DNA from: Acidianus ambivalens
Lineage (GTDB): Archaea; Thermoproteota; Thermoprotei_A; Sulfolobales; Sulfolobaceae
Assembly: GCF_009729015.1 (NCBI RefSeq)
Contig: NZ_CP045482.1
Span: forward strand, 740,001-804,000
Direction: 5' to 3'
DNA length: 64,000 nt
Each line of letters begins with the position of its first letter. Position 1 is the first letter of the stretch. Under the pieces are notes generated by a model. It saw only the letters and a list, made by a program, of their open reading frames with translations, searched no databases and was not told the origin of the DNA. The translations under genes were made by a program, and so were the position numbers. Below are positions 1-9,243 of this stretch, one piece after another.

Positions 1-393
1 AGAAGAGGAGTCATAAAGAATAAATTGACTCCCGTGATCTCACCTTTAGCTTTTATTTCATCATCTTTAATAGTATTCTGGTCAGGCTGGCCTTTAGTTC
101 CTTACGCGGTAATTTTACTTACTGCAGGAAGTTTAATTTTTGGTGCAATCTACAAAGTGAAGGAAGACTTTGTTAAATCCTTGTGGTATATAGGAGATAT
201 TGCCTTCCTAACTATAATGACTTATATAGGTAGCGACGGTGCTCTAAATTTAATTAACTTTTATGAAGCATCTGCAATAGTTTCAGTGGTATCCTTGATT
301 TTTTATTTTTTAGGAGTACAAAGTAGTAATATATCTATTACTACTACTACTAGAAGTAACTCAGATAAAGCAAGCAATAAAGAAGTTAGTTGA
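1..393 (+). CDS. APC-family amino acid permease, C-terminal part (cut by window edge)
   Basis: The reading frame is open from the first base, so the TTG at 25 is probably not the true start and the gene begins outside the window. The visible ~130 residues hold about four hydrophobic segments followed by a Ser/Thr/Asn-rich cytoplasmic tail. The pattern of a helix containing SPLAFI, then a short SGWP motif, then further helices resembles the C-terminal end of amino acid/polyamine/organocation permeases of Sulfolobales. Such proteins import amino acids across the cytoplasmic membrane; the substrate cannot be read from this part. The family call is by resemblance only. Confidence 0.55.
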   Translation, partial: RRGVIKNKLTPVISPLAFISSSLIVFWSGWPLVPYAVILLTAGSLIFGAIYKVKEDFVKSLWYIGDIAFLTIMTYIGSDGALNLINFYEASAIVSVVSLIFYFLGVQSSNISITTTTRSNSDKASNKEVS

Positions 394-404
394 CTTTTTA
401 TATT
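394..404 (+). promoter_or_regulatory. TATA box of the KaiC-like gene
   Basis: A CTTTTTATATT stretch is centred about 25 bases before the ATG at 424, the spacing of a leaderless archaeal promoter. It lies directly after the stop of the permease gene. Confidence 0.5.
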
Positions 405-423
405 TTAAAGAATATTTAACCTC

Positions 424-1287
424 ATGAACGTAAGAAGAGTTAGGACTTACATTCCAGGTTTGGATGAAATACTATATGGGGGTATTCCTGAAAGGAACAT
501 TGTCCTTGTTTCTGGAGGTCCAGGGACAGGTAAGTCAATTTCAGCACAACAGTTCATTTATAACGGATTGATTAGAGGAGAGGCAGGAATATATGTAGCT
601 TTAGAAGAGCACCCAGTTTCTGTATTAAGGAGTTTTCATCACTTCGGCTGGGATGTGACAAAGTTTGAGAAGGAAGGCAAATTCGCAATAGTTGATGCTT
701 TTACTGGAGGTTATGGATCAACTGCACAAAAGGAGAAATACGTAGTAAAGAACGTTGATGACGTTAAGGAATTGGGAGACGTATTGAGGCAGGCTATAAA
801 AGACCTAAAGGCTACTAGAGTTGCAATAGACTCTGTAAGTACGCTTTATTTAACAAAACCAGCAATGGCTAGGGGAATTGTAATGACTTTAAAGAGGATA
901 ATTTCAGGACTCGGCTGTACTGCGTTTTTCGTTAGTCAAGTTTCCGTAGGAGAAAGAGGCTTTGGAGGGCCAGGAGTTGAGCATGCAGTAGACGGAATTA
1001 TTAGAATGGACCTTGATGAGGTTGAGGGCAAAATGTATAGGTCAATAATTGTATGGAAGATGAGAGATACAAAGATTTCCATGGTTAGGCATCCTATGGA
1101 AATAACGGATAACGGAATTGTTGTAGAGTGGGATAAGTACTTAAAGATCACTAACTTCTCCGCAACAGTTGAACCATTACCGAAAGAGGAAGTTGATGAG
1201 ATGAAGAAAGCCATGGAGGAAGAAGAGAAGGCTGAAAAGGAAAAGGTTACAGAAGAAATTGAAGAAGTTGAAGAGAGCGAGGAATAA
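424..1287 (+). CDS. KaiC-like RecA-superfamily ATPase
   Basis: A 287-aa single-domain KaiC/RadA-type ATPase. The Walker A motif GGPGTGKS is at residues 31-38, preceded by the family signature [12 protein letters not shown] Walker B-like strand (VAIDSVSTL) sits near residue 140. The last ~40 residues are a highly charged Glu/Lys tail that looks disordered or coiled. KaiC-like single-domain ATPases are abundant in archaea and are linked to signalling or DNA-related roles, but most have no assigned function. The gene has its own TATA box and ends convergently with the DUF973 gene. Family is clear; role is not. Confidence 0.85.
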   Translation: MNVRRVRTYIPGLDEILYGGIPERNIVLVSGGPGTGKSISAQQFIYNGLIRGEAGIYVALEEHPVSVLRSFHHFGWDVTKFEKEGKFAIVDAFTGGYGSTAQKEKYVVKNVDDVKELGDVLRQAIKDLKATRVAIDSVSTLYLTKPAMARGIVMTLKRIISGLGCTAFFVSQVSVGERGFGGPGVEHAVDGIIRMDLDEVEGKMYRSIIVWKMRDTKISMVRHPMEITDNGIVVEWDKYLKITNFSATVEPLPKEEVDEMKKAMEEEEKAEKEKVTEEIEEVEESEE

Positions 1288-1290
1288 AAA

Positions 1291-1306
1291 TTCCTTTTTC
1301 TTTCTT
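1291..1306 (+). terminator. T-rich terminator between convergent genes
   Basis: TTCCTTTTTCTTTCTT directly follows the stop of the KaiC-like gene, the usual form of a U-rich archaeal terminator. It sits just before the end of the opposing DUF973 gene. Confidence 0.4.
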
Positions 1307-1319
1307 AATCGCTTTCTAG

Positions 1320-2174
1320 CTAAGTAGGAGTACAAGTTACAACTGCCTTAATGCTCGTCCCGTTTGACAAGTAAATTGTAAGATAATAATTATTCCCTGG
1401 AACCAATCCAGTTACTCCTAGAAATCTCATTGTTATAGAATTGTTACCAGGATTTAACATATTAGGATTTACGTCCGTTGTGGTGTAAAGAGTATTATCT
1501 ATAGAGGCACTTACTATATTTACAGCAATTGAGGAATATAGGGTAAGCGTAACAGTACCGTCCAGTCTTATTATTCCTTGTCCTACTTGATAAACTTGCG
1601 GTTGATACATCGAAGGAGCTGTATAAGGTTGGGGCATCATGGTTCCTCCGCTCAGTTTCCTTATAATATCGTCAACACTAACATAAGATAATATCCAGCC
1701 CACAAATGAAATAAAAGGAATAATAATTAAAATTCCTCCAATTTTTAGCATATCGTTATTATAAAAGCTACCAAGATTGTAAATAACTAAACCTATGAGT
1801 AAATAAGCTATAAAGAGAACTATTGCAGCCAATAATACTATTACACCCCCAGCAGCTGCTAAACCTAAACTGGCAGAGAATATTCCCGCTATAGCTAGTA
1901 TTCCTCCTATTAATTCAATAATTATTCCTGGTAAAATTAAGTTAATCCCTGTAAAGCCTCTCGATACATCTTTCCCAGTAGAAGCGAAAGTTTGAAATGC
2001 GTCCCTAAGCTTTGGTATGGCCATCATGAATAAAAGAACTAAGTCTACTATAGCCATGACTACAGCCGCAACGCTAGCAACTTCCCCTATGAGGGCTAAT
2101 ACTCCTATGATTATAAACCACAGAGAAGCGTCTTTTAGTTTCTGTAACGCAATTACGTCTGTTTGAAAGCTCAT
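1320..2174 (-). CDS. DUF973 family membrane protein
   Basis: 284 aa with about five hydrophobic segments in the first ~190 residues, then a Pro/Tyr/Gln-rich linker (PQPYTAPSMYQPQ) and a C-terminal beta-rich domain of ~90 residues. This layout matches the Sulfolobales DUF973 family, whose function is unknown. A clear paralogue lies at 18020-18895 with the same order of parts and the same GQG-plus-beta C-terminal domain (LSNGTxxxA near the end). The ATG at 2174 follows an AT-rich stretch. A single-gene unit convergent with the KaiC-like gene. Confidence 0.8.
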   Translation of the reverse strand: MSFQTDVIALQKLKDASLWFIIIGVLALIGEVASVAAVVMAIVDLVLLFMMAIPKLRDAFQTFASTGKDVSRGFTGINLILPGIIIELIGGILAIAGIFSASLGLAAAGGVIVLLAAIVLFIAYLLIGLVIYNLGSFYNNDMLKIGGILIIIPFISFVGWILSYVSVDDIIRKLSGGTMMPQPYTAPSMYQPQVYQVGQGIIRLDGTVTLTLYSSIAVNIVSASIDNTLYTTTDVNPNMLNPGNNSITMRFLGVTGLVPGNNYYLTIYLSNGTSIKAVVTCTPT

Positions 2175-2688
2175 AGGCTTATTCTATATATTAAAATAAA
2201 AAAGTTTTTGCATAAGAGAATAACAGATTTTAATTAAATAATAAGTTTTATTATTGGCTCATTTTTTCAGTGTACCAGTATATCAATCGTTCTATACAAA
2301 AAAGATCCTAAGTTAAGCGTGTGAATGTTAAAGGATAATCCTATTATAACCAATACTGCAAGGATTTGTGAAATTTACAACATTTAAGTGGATTTTATTG
2401 TATAATCTTCTTATGAATCTTATATATCCAGTTATAAAAGAGTTAGCATATCACTATACTCTTAAACTATAACCAGTGATATTTTCCTCCTAATCTAAGA
2501 TTAATGAAAGTTTTAGGAGCTTTATTAGGCCATATATCACAAGAATTGCATACAAAATGGAAAAGACAGGAATTTAACAAGTATAATACATTAATTCAGG
2601 TGATTATATTAAAAATTCTATGTAACTCTTAAAAATCAGAATAAATTGATTTATATACAGATACTCAATGATATTACATATATTCTGC

Positions 2689-2850
2689 CTATTCTGGGTA
2701 TAACAGATTTATTCTCATATTTAACTGATTCAAAGTTTCACAATTTTCATCTTCAGCATTTAGAACAACATATATAGCTCCCGGAATAATTTTTGACAGA
2801 GTATTACTCACGAATGTAATACTACATTGTATATGCTTAGCATATGCTTT
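2689..2850 (-). pseudogene. Possible gene remnant in the DUF973-glucoamylase gap
   Basis: The ~670 bases between 2175 and 2843 hold no intact gene. On the minus strand a frame of ~50 codons reads like real protein (contains CSITFVSNTLS and GAIYVVLNAED) and ends at a stop at 2689, but has no start and no continuation. It may be the end of a lost secreted protein. The rest of the gap shows only AT-rich DNA. Low confidence. Confidence 0.25.
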
Positions 2851-2855
2851 ATTAT
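2848..2855 (+). promoter_or_regulatory. TATA box deciding the glucoamylase start
   Basis: TTTATTAT is centred 26 bases before a GTG at 2877. This favours leaderless initiation at that GTG over the upstream ATG at 2844, which would overlap the TATA box. Confidence 0.5.
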
Positions 2856-2876
2856 CTACTAAACTTTTCTAATTTT

Positions 2877-4637
2877 GTGAAACCTCTCCCCTGCATCAAC
2901 AACGAATTTACAGGAGCTTTAATAAAAGGAACTGACATTGTTTGGCTTGCATTTCCAAGGTATGATTCCCCCTCAGTTTTTTCCTCAATATTAGACCCTC
3001 AAAGAGGAGGTCATTTCTTTATCTCAGGAGAAGTAGCAAATCAGGAATACTTAGTTCCAAACGTTCTACTCACTACACTAAAAGACGGAAGCGAAATAAC
3101 GGATTTATTACTCCACGGAGAACATGGATTAGTAAGAAAAATTGCGGCAAAAAATCCGTTAAAAATTTCAATTTTCCCTGTCTTTAATTACGGTAAAAGT
3201 CCAGCAACAATAGAAAGGCTTTCAGATAACGTCTTCAAGTTCTCAAATCCTGAAAGTTCCGAGTTTCTGGAAGTCCATCTCCTTTTCGATAAACTTGACC
3301 AGATTTCTGAAAACTCTTGGACAGTTTACGGTGAGGGTTACATTTACATGGGTTACTTTAAAGACGATAGGTTTGGAATATACGGCAAAAGACAACTTAA
3401 ATTCGACGTTGCTAGAGGATTTGAAAGAACAATAGCCTATTGGAGGAATACAATGAAGAGGGGAAGGAGTAAAGGAAAAATTGCAGAAATAGAAATTGAA
3501 GGATACACTGGAGACCAATTACTTGACGCTTACCAAACTTCCGTTGGAATACTTTTAGGACTACTTTACAACCCTACGGGCGCAATTGTTGCTGCCCCAA
3601 CTACATCTCTTCCAGAGGTAGAAGGAGGTTCGAGAAATTGGGATTACAGATTTGCTTGGGTTAGGGATTCGTCAATAGTAGCAGAGGCTTTAATCTCTGC
3701 AGGCTTTTCTGCAGAAGCTAGGAGAATAATAGAATTCTTCTCAAGAATGGTCTCATTTACTTCCAAGCCCTTCATCTATCCTCTCTACTCGATTGATGGC
3801 TCAGTCCCTCCAAAAGAGGAAGAAATTCCTTGGCTTTCAGGTTACGAAAACTCCAAGCCAGTAAGAATAGGGAATGCGGCTGCTGGACAATTACAGCTTG
3901 ATTTAGAAGGTTTCTTCTTAGATGCTTTTTACAAGTATTATGAAGCTACTGGAGACGAAAATTACATAAGAAGCCATGTGGACGTAATAGAATACATTGC
4001 AGATTGGGTTTCTGAAAATTGGAAATTAGAAGACGTAGGAATATGGGAAGAGAGAGGAGTACAAGGGCATTATATTCACTCTAAGGTAATGATGTGGGTT
4101 GCTTTAGATAGGGCAGGAAAATTAATGAACGCAATAGGCAAGGAAAACCCGTGGAAGGAAACTAGGCATGAGATAAAGGAGTGGATTTTACAAAACGGAG
4201 TTAACAACGGAATATTCGTAAAGAAAGTAGGGAGTAATGAAGTTGACGCCGCGCTGCTTACTTTACCAATTTACGGTTTCATTGACGTGCAAGACAAGAC
4301 TTTCTTAAATACGTTGAGGGAAATAGAAAATCAGCTCTTGTACAAGGGACAACTGAAGAGGTATAAGAGGGACTTCCTAGGTGAGACTAAATACCCCTTT
4401 GTCCTTGCATCCTTATGGTTGGCTAGGGTTTACATTAGACTAGGTAGAATTCAAGAGGCTAAGAATATAATTAAAGGAATACTTGATGCTACTCAAGGAA
4501 TATACTTAGTTGGAGAGCATATAGATCCAGACAGGAAGGAATTTACTGGAAACTATCCTCAAGCTTTTGCCCAAGCAAATTTAATCCTAGCATTGGATGA
4601 ATTGGCAGAAGCCGAGAAGAAGGAAGATAAAAGCTGA
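2877..4637 (+). CDS. Glycoside hydrolase family 15 glucoamylase/trehalase-type
   Basis: A GH15 enzyme of about 586 aa from the GTG at 2877 (597 from the ATG at 2844). Family members cleave terminal alpha-glucosyl bonds of starch-like glucans or trehalose by inversion. An N-terminal beta-sandwich (~1-210) precedes the (alpha/alpha)6 barrel. The barrel signature NWDYRFAWVRDS is near residue 255. The probable general acid is Glu391 in GIWEERG, followed by the family pattern SKVMMWVALDRA. The probable general base is Glu547 in GEHIDP, followed by GNYPQAFAQ. No signal peptide, so probably cytoplasmic, acting on storage glucan. It sits alone, directly before an IS element. Glucoamylase versus trehalase specificity is not decided here. 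Confidence 0.9.
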   Translation: MKPLPCINNEFTGALIKGTDIVWLAFPRYDSPSVFSSILDPQRGGHFFISGEVANQEYLVPNVLLTTLKDGSEITDLLLHGEHGLVRKIAAKNPLKISIFPVFNYGKSPATIERLSDNVFKFSNPESSEFLEVHLLFDKLDQISENSWTVYGEGYIYMGYFKDDRFGIYGKRQLKFDVARGFERTIAYWRNTMKRGRSKGKIAEIEIEGYTGDQLLDAYQTSVGILLGLLYNPTGAIVAAPTTSLPEVEGGSRNWDYRFAWVRDSSIVAEALISAGFSAEARRIIEFFSRMVSFTSKPFIYPLYSIDGSVPPKEEEIPWLSGYENSKPVRIGNAAAGQLQLDLEGFFLDAFYKYYEATGDENYIRSHVDVIEYIADWVSENWKLEDVGIWEERGVQGHYIHSKVMMWVALDRAGKLMNAIGKENPWKETRHEIKEWILQNGVNNGIFVKKVGSNEVDAALLTLPIYGFIDVQDKTFLNTLREIENQLLYKGQLKRYKRDFLGETKYPFVLASLWLARVYIRLGRIQEAKNIIKGILDATQGIYLVGEHIDPDRKEFTGNYPQAFAQANLILALDELAEAEKKEDKS

Positions 4638-4638
4638 T

Positions 4639-4700
4639 TATCTTTAATGATTTTCTCTCCCCTTCTTTTGTCCTCTTTATATCTTTCTCTTTATTCTTTC
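4639..4700 (+). terminator. Pyrimidine-rich terminator region after the glucoamylase
   Basis: The 60 bases after the stop contain several T/C-rich runs (TTTTCTCTCCCC, CTTCTTTTGTCC, TTTCTCTTTATTC), consistent with U-tract termination. The stretch ends at the left boundary of the IS607 element. Confidence 0.4.
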
Positions 4701-4766
4701 TAGCCGTTGCCAACAGTTTTCGATGAACCGTAAAGTTTATATTATTTCATCATAAATTCTTATACA

Positions 4767-5351
4767 ATGCTAAGACCTAAGGAAGTATGCCAACGCTTAG
4801 GAATATCCTATGCAACGCTTAGAGAATACGTAAAGAAGGGTTACATCAAACCAGTAATATTACAGAGTGGAAAGTGGAGGTTCAGAGAAGAGGACGTAGA
4901 AAAACTGATGGGAATCGTTAGAAAGAGGAAAGTGATCCTTTACGCGAGAGTGTCATCAAACGCACAGAAAGATGACTTAATAAACCAAGTAAAATACCTA
5001 GAGGAGAACGTTAAAGATTACGACCAAGTAATAACAGACGTAGGTTCTGGGTTAAACATGAAGAGAAAAGGATTCCTCAAATTATTAAGAATGATACTAA
5101 ACAACGAGGTGTCAAAGGTCGTTGTGGCTTACCCAGACAGACTAGTTAGGTTTGGTTTCGAGATAATAGAGGAAGTGTGCAAAGCACATAATTGCGAACT
5201 CGTGGTATTAAACAATGAGGACAAAACACCAGAACAAGAGCTGATAGAGGATTTGGTCTCTGTACTGGTATCATTTAGTGGGAAACTCTACGGAATAAGG
5301 AGTCAAAAATACGAAAAGGTGAAGAAGTGTGTCGAAGAACTTAAGAATTAA
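4767..5351 (+). CDS. tnpA: IS607-type serine recombinase TnpA, intact active site
   Basis: 194 aa. The N-terminal MerR-like helix-turn-helix (LRPKEVCQRLGIS...) binds DNA; the catalytic serine-recombinase domain starts near residue 55. The nucleophile is Ser63 in ARVSS. The family motif DRLxR is complete here as Asp124-Arg125-Leu-Val-Arg128, matching the D-R-L-x-R active-site motif of resolvases. It catalyses cut-and-paste of the element through a double-stranded circular intermediate. The stop overlaps the start of tnpB by 23 bases. The leader CATAAATTCTTATACA supplies a TATA-like box just before the ATG. Confidence 0.9.
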   Translation: MLRPKEVCQRLGISYATLREYVKKGYIKPVILQSGKWRFREEDVEKLMGIVRKRKVILYARVSSNAQKDDLINQVKYLEENVKDYDQVITDVGSGLNMKRKGFLKLLRMILNNEVSKVVVAYPDRLVRFGFEIIEEVCKAHNCELVVLNNEDKTPEQELIEDLVSVLVSFSGKLYGIRSQKYEKVKKCVEELKN

Positions 5352-6619
5352 ATCACTCCAACCAGAAGAGGAGTACATTTACTTAACATACTCCTTGGAG
5401 AATGATAAGAAGGAGGAGACGAAAATATTACTAGAGAACTACAAAAATCTACTACAGAAAGCATTAGACTGGTTATGGGAGAGGACTAGGATAGAAAGGA
5501 AGGAAGTGAAGAAGGGTAAGAAAGTATTTACGAAGGTCAAAGTCAAGTTACCTAAAAAGAAGGAAGTGTACAAGGCGTTAAGAGACGAGTTAGAGAAGAT
5601 CAACAACTTAGCCTCACACTACGTTGATAAGGCAATTAATGACGCTTACTCAATACTGGAAAGTTGGAGGAGGAGAGTCGAGAAGGGACAAGCGTCATTG
5701 AGTAAACCAACACTGAGGAAGGTTTACGTTAGGGTAAAATCAACTCTTAGGAAGGTTGATGGCGAGAAAGTAAGGATTACTGTAAGACCTTACGAGTATA
5801 TTACCTTCTCTTGGGATCACACTTGGTTTTCTAAGCGGGTTAAAGGGCTTGAACTAGGTGAACCAATAATTAAGGAGGATAAAGTGTATCTGCCATTTCG
5901 TTACAAGTTACCTTGGTTTACTCCTCTTGACTTTCTTTCTATTGATAGTAACCTCTATACTCTAGACGCTTACGATGGAGAGAAGTTCGTCACATTTTCT
6001 ATCAAGGAGCTTTACAGTCTAAAATACGGTATGGAGTTGAAGAGGGGTAAAATACAGTCTTTTTGCTTCAAAGCACGGTAGGAAGGGGAAGGAGTTGATG
6101 AGAAAATATTCCCACCGTGAGAAGAACCGTGTACTGGATTATGTTCACAAGTTCGTGAATAAGTTGCTGGAGATGTATCCTCTCACGTTGTTTGCTGTTG
6201 AGAAGTTGAATAAGCAAGAGATGTTTGAAGATGCTAACGACTCCCTTTCTAAAAAGATTTCACGGACTGTGTGGAGGACTATACACCGTGTGCTAAAGTA
6301 TAAGGCACCGCTTTACGGTTCCTTTGTTAAGGAGGTAAACCCACACCTCACTTCAAAGTCCTGCCCCAGATGTGGATGGGTTTCCCGAAATGTTGGCAGG
6401 ACTTTTCATTGTGAGAGGTGTGGGTTCACTCTAGATAGACAACTGAACGCGTCACTAAATATTTACCTCAAAATGTGCGGGTTTCCCCACATCCGTTATA
6501 TTCCGCGGGTGTGGGTTGGGGTTATCCCGCTAAAGGGGCGGAGGGGTAACGGGTTTACCCGTGACTCTGGTGAAGCCCAAGGGCTGAGGATTGATATTAA
6601 ATATTATGAAATCCTATGA
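5329..6619 (+). pseudogene. tnpB: TnpB RNA-guided nuclease, frameshifted
   Basis: Two frames together cover the 429-aa TnpB of copy 2. The first (5329-6081) ends after ~250 residues and the second (from ~6065, open to 6619) carries the rest. Compared with copy 2, the run at 6060-6064 is TTTTT where copy 2 has TTTC, one base longer, which causes the shift. The RuvC residues are all still encoded: Asp in SIDSN, Glu in AVEKLNK, Asp in LDRQLNASLN, plus a four-Cys zinc finger (CPRC...CERC). TnpB is an RNA-guided DNA nuclease that uses an omega-RNA from the element's right end. Here it is probably inactive unless the run slips during expression. Confidence 0.85.
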
Positions 6620-6631
6620 AGCCCAAACCCC
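6471..6631 (+). ncRNA. Probable omega-RNA / structured right end of IS607 copy 1
   Basis: TnpB elements encode a guide RNA from the 3' end of tnpB and the right end. This stretch is far more GC-rich than its surroundings and holds several short hairpins: ACGGG-TTT-ACCCGT, AGCCCAAGGGCT and pairings between GCGGG and CCCGC blocks. The bases right after 6631 would serve as the guide. It is nearly identical in copy 2. Inferred from family knowledge and structure; no transcript evidence. Confidence 0.45.
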
Positions 6632-6736
6632 GGTATCTAACTTAAAAGTCGTGTTAAACTTTATTCCGTTTTTACAAATATAACCATCAATTAGAATTTC
6701 TCCATTTTGAGTTATTATTCCTTCAATTATCGCCAT
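6632..6736 (-). pseudogene. Retropepsin-like aspartic protease, N-terminal fragment cut by IS607
   Basis: From an ATG at 6736 the frame reads ~36 codons (IIEGIITQNGEILIDGYI then FNTTFKLDTG) before entering the IS and meeting a stop. The FKLDTG end matches the catalytic DTG motif of retropepsin-like aspartic proteases (normally LDTGA..T). The start overlaps the end of the upstream 196-aa gene by 14 bases, so the two formed an operon. The rest of the protease is not on the other side of the IS: only ~60 bases separate the IS from the glucoamylase. The insertion was therefore accompanied or followed by a deletion. Confidence 0.55.
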
Positions 6737-7313
6737 TTATATATTCTCCTTTATCTAATCTTGAGAGAGCGTATGCAATAATTCCAATAGCGCTTAATAC
6801 CCCCCCAATTACTGCTATAGGCTCCCATTGAGTTAAGGATTTTGGAGGATTTAAAGTGACCAAATATTGCGTTCTAACTTCTTTTATCCACTTTTTGGCT
6901 ATCGCATCATAAATGTGCAATTTATCATAAGCAATTCTGTAGAAATCGAATACTTCGTAAATTGAAGGAATAGTTTGATACTGTTGGTATTCTAGATAAT
7001 CTCTACTGAGTTCAAAATGACCATCAATAAATCCGTCATCATATATTCTAACGTGAAGTTCCCAAACGTTGTAAATCTTCATTGATAGATAGAATTTCTC
7101 TCCTTTGTTAGATTTTAAGTTAACGTCTTTAAATCCAGAATTCCTTAGAGCATTAACTACTTCCTCAATTTTATTTCTAGGCACAAAGAGCCTCAAATTT
7201 CCTTCTTTCAATACGTATTCCTTTGGCAACACAGCAGAAGTTCCGTCAAAATAAATAACGTCTCTAGGTAAATATGTCGAAATAGGGTATTCTACTACAG
7301 TAGCGCTCTGCAT
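6723..7313 (-). CDS. Conserved-looking hypothetical protein with C-terminal membrane anchor
   Basis: 196 aa, family not recognised. The first ~165 residues are a mixed alpha/beta soluble domain with many aromatic residues; residues ~168-187 (WEPIAVIGGVLSAIGIIAYAL) form one transmembrane helix, followed by a short charged tail. The stop overlaps the start of the truncated retropepsin-like gene, which suggests the pair worked together at the membrane; that is inference. The ATG at 7313 is preceded by AT-rich DNA. Confidence 0.6.
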   Translation of the reverse strand: MQSATVVEYPISTYLPRDVIYFDGTSAVLPKEYVLKEGNLRLFVPRNKIEEVVNALRNSGFKDVNLKSNKGEKFYLSMKIYNVWELHVRIYDDGFIDGHFELSRDYLEYQQYQTIPSIYEVFDFYRIAYDKLHIYDAIAKKWIKEVRTQYLVTLNPPKSLTQWEPIAVIGGVLSAIGIIAYALSRLDKGEYINGDN

Positions 7314-7519
7314 ATATTCTTATTCTCATTAATTATTTTAAACCTTATGAAACTCTACGAGAAGAAATAAGGAATTAGTAAATTTTGATAATACATACAT
7401 AAACTTTCCACGAGATGCTATAAAATAGTATAGGAAGAAACATGGAGAATAGAGGTCACACTACATAGTAAGGTGATATTCACGTTAATAAAGAAATACA
7501 TTTGTAATTTAGTCATAAA

Positions 7520-8748
7520 CTATTTCTCACTATCAGTTTCTATAGATTTTATTACGTTTACAAAGAACGGTACAAAGTAAGTATCTAGACCTATGAAGAG
7601 AATCAAGGACATTAATATAGCCCCTTGATAAGAGATTAAGGAGATAATTATTGAGCTAACCACTGTAAAAATATAGTCAAATATTGAAGATATGACTGAA
7701 ATTACGGAGCTGGACGTCGCATACACATCTTTAGGAATTAATTTGTATTTTGCTAGAGAATAATAATATCCTACAACACTGCCTAAAATTCCATTTATAA
7801 AAAACACTAGATATATCAAAGGAAGATACTGAACATTTGTTAAGAATAAGAAAACTCCGATTAGAAAGTCTGGTATAATGTATATTAGGTATAATATCCA
7901 ATTGCTTTTCCTAGTAATATTAGTTATTCTAGCTAATTTATTTCCTATTAATCTTCCAGAAATGGAGGTTACTGTTAATAAACCTATTAAAATCGGAGGC
8001 AAATGAAAGGAATAATAAATTAGATATACAAAAAATAGACTAAATAATGCGTTGGGCAAAGAATAAGCTATATTACTAACTATTATCTTTCTTAGCACGT
8101 CGTTTTTAATTACTTTATGTAATGATTTTCTTAAAATAAGTATAAATGAACCTTCTGAGCTCTCGTTTTTATTTCTCCATCTATGTTAATATTAGATAAT
8201 AATCTTAGGCCTATTAGATACAAAATTAAAATTACAGTGAGATTTTCCGTTATATTTAGCGACAATAAAGAAGTTCCTAAAATTGTTCCAATAGCTCTCG
8301 TTAATAAGCCGTATTTTCTTATTGAATAAACTTCGTTCCTATAGTCTTTTATTAAATATCTAACTGTTACACCTAATATTTTATATTCTACGGATTTAAT
8401 GAAAGTACTGGCTATCATACCAACAGTAAATACTATAAGGAAGAGATCTTTTACGACATAGAGATAAAGAAATAATGGATATAAAATAATAAATAACATC
8501 ATATCTATAATATAAGAAACTCTCAATAATTGAAATTTATCTTTTTTATATTTATCTACAAAAGGAGAAACCAGTAAACCTATATGAGGAGATATAAATT
8601 CAGATATCATAAAGAAAGTGAAAGTTAGAGTAAGCCCTATTATTCCCATTAATCTCCATAATAGAAAATAACCCGTGGATATGTCTGCTATCATAAATAA
8701 AGATCTAAACACCAAAACTTTTCTCAGTTCTATCAATTTTCCTCTCAC
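7520..8748 (-). pseudogene. MFS transporter split by one frameshift
   Basis: Two minus-strand frames, 8131-8748 (205 aa, six helices) and 7520-8098 (192 aa, six helices), form one 12-helix major facilitator. The second frame is open upstream of its first start and encodes an interdomain linker (ESSEGSFILILRKSL...), so the halves join naturally if one A is restored to the run at 8166-8170 (TTTTT on the plus strand). Restored, the protein would be ~408 aa. The N-half has the loop-2 like GLLVSPFVDKYKKDK motif. Substrate unknown. It is a broken gene or a sequencing slip. Confidence 0.75.
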
Positions 8749-8961
8749 CGTAGTTTTAGTGGTTTATCATTAATTTTCTTCCTATGTCCGTATTAATATA
8801 AGTTAGTATTTCCTCACTTCATTAGTATAATACTTCTAATAAGGTATTCCTTATTTCCCCAAAGGCCTCTATTAAATATTGTGGATTAATTATTTTAATA
8901 TTCTCTTTATAAGCAATTATTCCAAATTTGAAACTTACAGCAGATAATTCTAGATTAAGTC

Positions 8962-8989
8962 TTATATACTTTGTAACAAAGTAACAAAG
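8962..8989 (+). promoter_or_regulatory. vapB promoter with overlapping operator-like repeats
   Basis: A TATA box (TTATATAC) lies 26-28 bases before the ATG at 8992. Between them is CTTTGTAACAAAG, a 5-bp inverted repeat with a 3-base centre, followed by a direct repeat of TAACAAAG. This is a plausible site for autorepression by the antitoxin, as is usual for toxin-antitoxin operons. Confidence 0.45.
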
Positions 8990-8991
8990 TG

Positions 8992-9243
8992 ATGTCAGAA
9001 ACAATTAGAGTATCAAAAGAAGTAAAAAGGGAATTAATCAAAATCATGGGTGAATTACAGATAGAGAGAGGAGAAAAAGTAGACTTTAACGACGTAATAG
9101 AGTTCTTACTTTCTCTTTATAGAAAGAAGAACCCAGAGATTTTAAGGAGTTTAGTAGGAATCTTACCTAACCTTTCTGCGGAAGAGCTTGAAGAAGAGAG
9201 GAGAAAGGAAATTGAGCGTGAAAAAGAGAAGTATGGTGTTTGA
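8992..9243 (+). CDS. vapB: VapB-type antitoxin
   Basis: 83 aa from the ATG at 8992 (a GTG directly before it is less likely). Residues 1-45 (ETIRVSKEVKRELIKIMGEL...FNDVIEFLL) match the VapB antitoxin family found beside PIN toxins in Sulfolobales; the C-terminal half is a charged helix that would bind and block the toxin. The toxin gene starts at 9233, overlapping by 11 bases, so translation is coupled. Leaderless start after the TATA box at ~8965. Confidence 0.75.
   Translation: MSETIRVSKEVKRELIKIMGELQIERGEKVDFNDVIEFLLSLYRKKNPEILRSLVGILPNLSAEELEEERRKEIEREKEKYGV

Larger units (their letters stand above)
4701..6631 (+). mobile_element. IS607-family insertion sequence, copy 1 (ISC1904/ISC1913-like)
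   Basis: About 1.93 kb, defined by comparison with the copy at 52135-54058. Identity starts at TAGCCGTTGCCAACAG and ends at AAGCCCAAACCCC. It carries a serine-recombinase tnpA and a tnpB, as in IS607 elements, with no terminal inverted repeats or target duplication. The first ~300 and last ~400 bases are nearly identical to copy 2 while the middle has clearly diverged, suggesting recombination or gene conversion between copies. TnpA looks intact; tnpB has a frameshift. The insertion cut a retropepsin-like gene at its DTG motif. Confidence 0.9.

Noticed and set aside
8822..9004. Minus-strand 60-codon frame overlapping the vapB promoter
   Set aside because: It covers the operator and TATA box of vapB and has no protein-like features.
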